A DNA stretch of 64,000 nucleotides from Diphasiastrum complanatum (lineage: Eukaryota > Streptophyta > Lycopodiopsida > Lycopodiales > Lycopodiaceae). A program made the position numbers and the translations under genes. Below are positions 56,867 to 64,000 of this stretch, piece after piece; within the stretch, counting starts at the first letter, position 1, and each line of letters starts with the position of its first letter. Under the pieces are notes generated by a model, which was not told the origin of the DNA, did no database searches, and saw only the letters and a list, made by a program, of their open reading frames with translations. Location of the stretch: contig CM055112.1 in assembly GCA_029204225.1 (NCBI GenBank), forward strand, positions 27,611,063 through 27,675,062, given 5' to 3'.

Positions 56867-58811
56867 CTGAACAGTGGTCAAAGCTTTTGTGACTGGAAAA
56901 AATTCGAAATATTTCCTCATAGACTTTGATACCCCTCAAAAATTCCTTCACGTTTACGTACTGCAACAAAAACAGAACAAAACAAAACATAGTCAGAGCA
57001 AAATCCCAGAAATGTACAGATGAGATTTAACCAGAGTATACGAGGGGGGGCGGGGGGGGGGGGGGGGGGGGGGGGTGAGGAAATCTAAGCCATACCTCGT
57101 TACGATCGTGCAGTAATGGTATGGTATTGGCAATTGGGGAAAACCCAAGAGCTGGAATTCCTTGATCTCGTACATATCTTGCATCTGTAAATCCATATAG
57201 TATTTCAGGTGTACTGAACTCCACACCTGCTTTTGCCATAGCTGTTTCAAAGAGCCCCCACCATAACTTGGAAGACTCTGCTGCTATGGCAGATGCATTT
57301 CCTTCACCTCCGGATTTGAGAATAAACTGCAAGAAGCTAAGAAATTTACGCGCATTATAGCTGTGCTTAATTGTTCAGTGTTAGCAATGTCATTAACTTC
57401 TTCATTCATACTAGTAATCTGATAGCCGTCGGTATTACCAACATGTAGAAATCAAATTTACCAAGAAAAAACGAAGTCAGGCACAGTACCTTATAGGTCA
57501 TGTTCCGGAAGGCAGGTGCCCATTCATCAGCTATTCGTCTTTCAATAGCTTGTCTGTCTGTAAATGGTGGTAGACGTATGTCGAAGCCTGCCTCGGCTTC
57601 GGATGGTTGCAAATTCATTACAAATCCCTGCCAATCTGACATATATAAACTTGGCTTTGATTGATTAAATACAAAGAGAAAGGTTGTTACTAGTCAACAA
57701 CAACCAGAAATGGCTACTACGAAAATTAATTAGCTGCACCTGTATCAATTTCAAATCGATTCAGTTCAGATCCAGAGAGAAAACATTACTAGTCACCAAC
57801 AATTAGAAAGATTTAGGACAACGAAATGATCAACTAGTTATCTCACAGCACTAAATGGAATACATCTGGGGTACTAAATTGAATGGAGTAGCAGTAGCTT
57901 ACTGTAGGAGTAGGAGTGCCTGCTTTCAGAAACACAGGGTTGACTGAGACAACATCAGCAAGTGTTGCTTTCCCAAACTTAATTTTGTCAAATTCTGAAG
58001 TACGAAAGTTGGTAATCGCTTCTATGGATTTAAGAAGGTTTTCAACTGGACTGTTGTCATACAATTTGGAGCCATGACCTGGATTCCCCACTGCTTTGAT
58101 GGATAGCCACCAGGGAGATTTTTCCCCAGTAAAGGTTCTGTATCTTTCGGTGTCTGTAGCAGAACCTTCATCTAACCCCACAGCAATATTCAAATTTCTG
58201 AACTCCTCAGATTTGCTAAATTGTCCAAACCCATCAGCACCTCCGACCTCTTCATCTGGCACAAAAGAGAGATGGACATCTCTTAAAGGCCTAAACCCTT
58301 CCTTTTTCAGATTCCTGATGGCTTCCAGATACATAACACCTACGCTCTTCATATCCTGAGCTCCCCGTGCGTGAATATCCCCGTTGGAATCCATAAAAGC
58401 ACCAAATGGGTCGTATTTCCAATGCTCCACCTCCACCGGCACCACATCCATATGCGAATTCAGCAAAATGGATGGGAGGGAAGGATCGTCGCCCCTCCAT
58501 GTGAGTAGCACCACTGGCTTCTTTGGAACAAACTCTTTTACCATGGTATCAAGAGCAAGGGATGCAGCCTGAGCCAGCAGGAATTGAACAGCAGTACCAA
58601 GATCAGGATCCGGATGCACGGTTGGAAATCGGAGGTACTGTCTAAGCCGTTCCACTGCTGCTTTATTACCGTCACTTTCATCATCGCTATGCTCCTGTGA
58701 TCCCAAGGAAGATGCAGCAGCAGCTGTGGCCGTGAGAAGCAGCAGCAGTATAGCTGCTCTTCTGTCTTTACAGGATCGCCATCTCCCCAGCTGCTGCTGA
58801 TGCTCCTCCAT
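56829..58811 (-). CDS. ACY1: Aminoacylase-1-like peptidase M20 (N-acyl-amino-acid amidohydrolase)
   Basis: It hydrolyses N-acyl-L-amino acids to the amino acid and a carboxylate, using two zinc ions. Exons (- strand): 58811-57903, 57627-57490, 57326-57096, 56960-56829, all introns GT...AG and phase 0, giving 469 residues. I chose the ATG at 58811 because it is followed by a basic stretch and LLLLLTATAAAASS, a good signal peptide; an in-frame ATG at 58928 would bury it. Metal and catalytic residues: H120 in NSHMDVVP, D153 in RGAQDMK, E187-E188 in PDEEVGG, E215 in LDEGS, H246 in NPGHGS, H422 in LLHDRNE. Dimerisation-domain text: GFVMNLQPSEAEAGFDIR. The last 20 residues (after IFRIFSS) are atypical and lie in a duplicated segment. 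Probably functional, secreted or in the endomembrane system. Confidence 0.95.
57044..57075 (+). repeat. Poly-G tract in the aminoacylase intron
   Basis: 31 G with one C at 57051, about 15 bases from the 5' splice site of the last intron (poly-C on the transcribed strand). Confidence 0.95.
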
Positions 58812-58948
58812 GGCTGCTGATAAGTAAGATGACTGACTCCCTTTAGATAGAGATGGGAGTAGATTGAGATAGCCCCACATACACGTACTCTCAGTATTTA
58901 TGTACTCCATCTGAGCTGGGCTCTCCATTATTCATATTTCATGGCATT

Positions 58949-58957
58949 ACTATATTT
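58949..58957 (-). promoter_or_regulatory. Possible TATA box of the aminoacylase gene
   Basis: AAATATAGT on the - strand, about 140 bp before the chosen start codon. Position and sequence are plausible, nothing more. Confidence 0.3.
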
Positions 58958-59552
58958 CTCCATCACATCATCTGAAAATTGAGTGCACATCAATGTATTT
59001 CACCATGGAGTAGATGGAGACCTTAGGAGATACATCTTGACTGTTTTCACACAACATGGGGAGTAAGTGGCCACTCCCATTCCACTTACACCCCATTTAC
59101 CGAGCGGTAAGTTGTTGTGACATGAAACTAAAACGAACATGTTTGACATGTTGCAAAGGCTGACGAGGGTTTGTGGCTCATGTTCTTCTCGTTGTGTGTG
59201 TGTGAGTGAGTAACAAGACTTCACATAGTCCCTCTTCAAACCTTTTGAACCCTTCAATTTATAACATGTAAAAACAAAGCTGTATAAAGTTTTACAATAT
59301 AGAGTATCATAAAGCGAAGCAAGTTTTAGGACACTCAGTTGTTACTTGCACATCGTTTGCTTATAAGACGGCCATCCGCCAAGAGTAGTAAGCTTATTTT
59401 GAACAGACAACTGATCATAAGAGCATCATGCATGAATGAGGTGATCATTACAACTCATTCACTTGTTGGTGAACATATAGCCATCGATTATAGAGTCAAA
59501 GATATACCAGAAATCTTATGTTGTAGCAGAGAGAAGAGATAAACGATAAACC

Positions 59553-59555
<3 letters not shown>
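58958..59555 (-). other. Upstream region of the aminoacylase gene
   Basis: Promoter-side sequence; a GTGTGTGTGTGAGTGAGT run near 59195. No gene recognised. Confidence 0.4.

Positions 59556-59617
<62 letters not shown>
59556..59617 (+). repeat. (GA)n microsatellite
   Basis: About 31 units. Confidence 0.97.
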
Positions 59618-59621
<4 letters not shown>

Positions 59622-59918
59622 GAAAGAATAAAAATAGAGTTGTGTGATCTCCCTATTTATAGAAGCTAGAGAACGCTTAGGTGCATTGAGTGCAAGTAAA
59701 TGTTCACCATTAGATTGAATCCCCGTATTGTGCACTAATCTTAGCCATTCAAGGACTTCAAGTTTCCCACCATTTAATTTTTCTTTTTCCCTCTTTTGGG
59801 GCCTTCCAACTTAGTACAACAATTTGAGGCAATTTCATGACCTTGGTTTTGAAGGGAAAAAAACTTCCACCAACATTTCGTGGAACCATTATAGTAGAAT
59901 GGGTACCAAACATAGTCC

Positions 59919-59920
<2 letters not shown>

Positions 59921-59984
<64 letters not shown>
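59921..59984 (+). repeat. (GA)n microsatellite
   Basis: About 32 units, 300 bp from the previous one. Confidence 0.97.
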
Positions 59985-59986
<2 letters not shown>

Positions 59987-62690
59987 TGAACTCACATTTA
60001 AAAATAAAAGGCTTCATTGTATGATGTCCTATTAGTAACATTCCTAAAAAGGGGTGGATGCAATCTGAAATGTAAGTGATGCATTAAAGAAAAACATAAT
60101 CTGTGATGCGCCTAGTAGCCATTAACAAAAAGATCCAGTTATTAATCAATGGGTGACATTCATAATGGCATGCCTACTCTTGTGTAGCTTCTCCCATAGG
60201 ACTTGCTCTTATTAAACACATGCATCCTAATTGGAGCCTTGTTGCGGCCATTTTGTCCGTAGGTTAGATCAAGATTCATTTGAAATGCAACAAATGTAAA
60301 AATATTGCCAATTTTAAATCTCACATTCTTTGTCTTCAACTCCCTATAATTGAGTTGATCAAGCATGATCTCAATAGAAACTTGTGAAAGCTCATTATGG
60401 AAAACTTCATTTTGTATATTTGGAGTTTAGCACATATGAGCTGAAATCAAATTTAATACTGAAAACCTATTTTGAATAGTTTGAATTTTGTACAAATTGT
60501 GGTCTTTGATTGATTTCTCTTTTTGCAGCGACTTTGGCACATATGAAGTGTGTGAGCACAAAATTTGAAAATTGCATTTTGTAAAATACATTATGGCTTT
60601 CTTTGCGGGAATTAAAAAAGTGGTCCAAATTAAAAAGATTATGTGTCATGGAGCAACTTGCTTGAATAATGAAAAGTGGTTGTGTACAAGTTTGAAGAGA
60701 GATATGTCTTTAGTCTTTTTTATTTTCATGTGAAAAAAAAGGGACACCAAGTCAAAAATATTGTGTGAGATGTCATGAATCAATAAATTGATCAAATAAT
60801 TAGGGGTACGTGGACATGGATAAAATTAATGACAAGATATGTCTTTTGTAGGCAATAATTTTTGTGCATTTCTATGTCAAATCTACAGCAAAATCCAAAG
60901 GATTTTATGTGAGATGACATGGAACAAATTAAGTGAATAATGAAGATTAGGCGGAGAAGAAATTAAAATAAGATATGTTATTTATATAATTAAGATTATG
61001 TGAATTTTTTTATTTGTGGTATAGGCATAAATAGACTAATGTAGTGTAGGCCTATGTAAAATATTTTTAGCTAGTTTCAATATTGTAGCAGATTGGGATC
61101 CATTGCAAATGATCTGGATTGTGTGATCCGATTCGTATGATCGGATCGCTAGGACCTGAATCAGGATCCCGGATCGGAAAAATTTGCATATTTTTTTGCA
61201 CCGATAATAGTGACAATGCAACTCATATCCTCGCACTGTATAAAGATCGGGGCCCATACTGCTCACTGAGTTGAAGTATTCTTATATAGAGAGAGAATCG
61301 ATTTTTGACCCGGAGCATATGGATCAAAATATGTGTATACTGGCATTTGGCACTAGAAAAATAAAAAGATTAAAATTTGTGTTCCGATTAAATCAATTTT
61401 ACATTTCTTATGTTGACCAAAATCCATGTTGACATATTTGTCATCATTGGTTGACAAAACAATTCCCTAAAGCTTTTCTTTGAGTTGCAATAGGTACATG
61501 CACGGCTTGACTTTTTTGAGTCGTTAGATGCAAATCTAATTTTTTTTTAACCTTTTAAACATATTTGTTTTAGAAGAAGAATGAAACAAGCAAATATATA
61601 GTCTATTAAAAATCTTATGTGCTAAAATGAATAATGTGTGATAAACTTGTCTGCAATTATTATGCAATATAAAGTCCCATTCTAGTAGGTTTAAGAATCC
61701 TGCACTAGAGCTCCACCTTCATGCAAAGATACTTAAATCCATTTAGTATCCTCCAACAGAACTTTTATTATACACATAGGTCTTCCCAAATGCTAAAGAG
61801 AATGTGTGAATATAGGTACATGATTTTAAATGGAAACTGTATCTAGAAAATGATGAAAACGAGTTCTTTTCATTTCTTGTCATGGTAACAAAAAATTATT
61901 GCACAAGTAGGATCTTATCTATGCAAAATAAAACTCTTAAAGTTTTCTTGTCTTTGAAGATCACCAAACATTGTGACAAGACCGACCCTAATAGAATTTC
62001 TGGAGCATTGTTCAAGGATCTCTATCAATTCCCAGTCATAGATATTACACCAAACTCGCATATGGAATTGGAAAAGGTCCTTCTTCAAATGTAGATGGGG
62101 TGATAGATGCAAAAACAATTCCTCCATTATTTGGTTTGACCACGTTGTGTGGTTCATGATGAACAACCTTAGCAAATTCTTTCCTAGTGCTTCCATGCAA
62201 AACCAAGTCAATGTCATCTTTCTTTGGTTACACAAGCCCGCTAGGGATGTTGTTAAGTCCCATACCAACTTCCTTTATATTAGGCAGTACACGATTGAAG
62301 CCTCCATTGAATTGTCACTCGATCCTTCCTACAAACTCCTTTCCAGACTTGGGGATGCTCAAAACATGTGAGATTAAAAGGCTATTAAATATACCGAGCT
62401 TCTTTACTCTCCAAAACAAATACGTTCAGAATTCAAACAATAAGACCTGGGACTTCTAATTTAAACACACATGACTTCTACTTTTCAAAATGGCCACTTT
62501 TTTTACTGGAGCTCTTTGTATGCTGACTCATCTCCTCATGGAGGGAGCATGCCTTAAAGGAAAATACTTACCAGAGTATCCTTAATGTGGATACCAATCT
62601 TTTTGGAAGTGCGATTCATTTTATGAATACTATCTTAATGTATCACATAAGATTAGTTCTATGTGGACAACTGATATAGCGAAATGCTAA
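59985..62690 (+). other. Long stretch without a recognised gene
   Basis: AT-rich. At 61882-62371 two + strand frames of about 70 codons (one with FLWLHKPARDVVKSHTNFLY) stay open; they may be the eroded upstream part of the RT-like relic at 62.7 kb, but I cannot show it. A GATC-rich palindrome lies at 61115-61140. Confidence 0.4.
61110..61170. repeat. GATCCGAT/ATCGGATC palindrome cluster
   Basis: GATCCGAT (61117-61124) and ATCGGATC (61140 side) form an 8-bp stem with a 7-base loop; GGATCCCGGATCGG follows. Similar in style to the GTTCCG and ACGGTTC clusters in the VHA-B introns. Confidence 0.6.
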
Positions 62691-62729
62691 GAAAATATTT
62701 CGCTTAACGGCCTCGAGGACTAAAACCGG

Positions 62730-63285
62730 TTATGAGTAAGCTTACTAAGTTTGCCATTAAACAAGTTAAACACGATTCTTTGTCATACAAATGGAAACCA
62801 CGAAGTGGTAAGTTTATGTGGTCATGGGATTGTAAACAATAGAAGATATGGACTATGATTAGCATGAGTAAGTTATGCGTATGTAATGACTTCTTGGTAG
62901 ACAACTGTGTCATCAGACTCGGTGACAAAACTTGGAGACAAGTTCGTGGAATGCCTATGGGTTTTTCATGTTCCCCTATGTGGTGTAATTGGTATCTAAC
63001 TTACTATGAAATGCAATTTATCAAGAGACTTGCGAAACAATATGCGAGCTAGACAATATGTGAGCTTTTAAATATACTCGTTACATAGGCATGCGATTTC
63101 TGGACAAAAAGCAACCACGCCATGGATACGAACCCTTTTTGGATTTATCCGCTTTGAGTATCTGGATATTTAGTCGGACATTGTCGAAAACTGTACTCTC
63201 AATTTCTTGAACATTACGACTAAATTTGAACTTGATATTGATTGTTTTCACATGTCCAAATATGATAAGAGCAAGGGGGTGCTAG
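62730..63285 (+). pseudogene. Reverse-transcriptase-like relic of unresolved lineage
   Basis: One frame reads MSKLTKFAIKQVKHDSLSYK, then MWSWDCK, a stop at 62840-62842, LGDKTWRQVRGMPMGFSCSP, MWCNWYLTYYEMQFIKRLAK, stop. Further on, in shifted frames, TRYIGMRFLD stands where RYIDD would be, followed by NPFWIYPL and NCTLNFLNI...HMSKYDKSK. R-Q-x-x-G-x-P-M-G plus S-P is an RT palm pattern, and the tyrosine-aspartate site is lost. It is not like the gypsy (LPFG), copia (LKQSPR) or LINE (QGCPLSP) RTs in this window. Penelope-like or rvt-type RTs are candidates; I am not sure. Confidence 0.6.
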
Positions 63286-64000
63286 ATTAGCCAAGTTGCA
63301 GGATTGCATGTGCTAGCTAACTATGGTTGGGTGGTGAATACTTGAGGCCACTTGTTATCTACCTTTGTGATTAAGATTAGGGACACAGGTGGAGGAGAGA
63401 TCCTTGGAGGCTTGCAAATTCTTACTTGTAGGTGGAGTCATCCTAGCTTGGAGTTGGGGAGCATCTTGGAGCTTGTAGGTTACTTGGAGGACCTTTGGAT
63501 TAGGAGGATTTCCTGAATCAGAGCTAGACAAAGGATGGTAACCTTTCTAACCTTCTTCAAGTTCTATAAAGATCACAAACTAATTTTTTTTTTGGGAAAG
63601 ATTATTGGCTTTTCTAGTAATAGGAAGCTTGTAGTTGAAGTACCCAATGAATCTAGGTTTCTTGATAAAGAGTAGTGATGCTTAAAGAATTGTTTAGGGG
63701 CTAATTTTTTATTATGTTAGAGAAGTTTTAAAGTGGGCTTTTGGTTTAAAATCTTTTTTAAAAATGATTTGTGGAATGGTTAGAGGAAGTCTTCCTCTAC
63801 ATTCACAATTTTTTTTTTTTTGCAAAAAGATTGATTCTAGCTATGTGTTTTGATTAAAACTAGTGTTTTTTCTTTTTAAAGTGTAGAAACTTTTGATTTT
63901 CATTTTAAAGTTCTATTTTTCAGACCTGTAAATCTGAATCAGATATGAAAAGTGAAGTTTTCATAAAAACTTCATTAGTTACACCTTTCTCCTACTAGTT
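63286..64000 (+). other. Gene-free right end
   Basis: AT-rich with T-runs; 63300-63560 is a G-rich stretch with repeated CTTGGAG/TTGGAGC words. No coding sequence recognised. Confidence 0.4.

Noticed and set aside
58811-58928. Aminoacylase start at the upstream ATG (58928)
   Set aside because: It would add 39 residues before a good signal peptide and lies close to the possible TATA box; the ATG at 58811 fits better.

Overview
This is a nuclear segment of a land-plant genome, most likely a seed plant with a repeat-rich genome. The evidence is two intron-containing plant genes, chromovirus-type Ty3/gypsy and Ty1/copia retrotransposons, one LINE relic and long (GA)n/(CT)n tracts. No bacterial, plasmid or phage gene organisation is visible. 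I cannot name the species.

Genes. (1) VHA-B, subunit B of the vacuolar H+-ATPase, lies on the + strand in twelve visible exons from 13652 to 24110. Its 450 readable codons have no stop or frameshift. The first exon (about 36-38 residues) is not in the window, so it lies left of a retrotransposon nest or has been lost. (2) A secreted or endomembrane aminoacylase-1-like peptidase M20 gene lies on the - strand in four exons (58811 down to 56829), with every metal and catalytic residue I can check in place. (3) One open exon of a gamma-type carbonic anhydrase (22118-22228) sits inside a VHA-B intron, bracketed by inverted GCCCGTTC repeats. It looks like a captured gene fragment.

Repeats, left to right. 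52-11803: gypsy element G1 (- strand), split in its RNase H by a second gypsy element G2 (2361-8823) with target duplication TGGAC/CGGAC. 16760-18615: a young, internally deleted copia element C1 with 5-bp duplication GATGC, inside a VHA-B intron. 19691-20050: an older LTR relic. 25.2-29.7 kb: copia C2 (- strand). 29996-39997: a 10-kb element with 2.8-kb LTRs that carries gag-like and two further frames but no recognisable pol. 40.0-56 kb: a graveyard of at least seven copia fragments on both strands (C3-C9), a LINE RT relic and a minisatellite. In two places an LTR has a polypurine tract on one side and a primer-binding site on the other, the mark of head-to-tail tandem elements. 62.7-63.3 kb: a decayed reverse-transcriptase-like frame that fits none of the gypsy, copia or LINE copies here.

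The two genes share no evident pathway. What joins the window is the repeat history: repeated nesting, deletion, tandem recombination and microsatellite growth around two conserved housekeeping genes. Large stretches (12.3-13.6, 35.6-37.2, 49.7-51.8, 53.7-55.2, 59.0-62.7 and 63.3-64.0 kb) hold no gene I can support.
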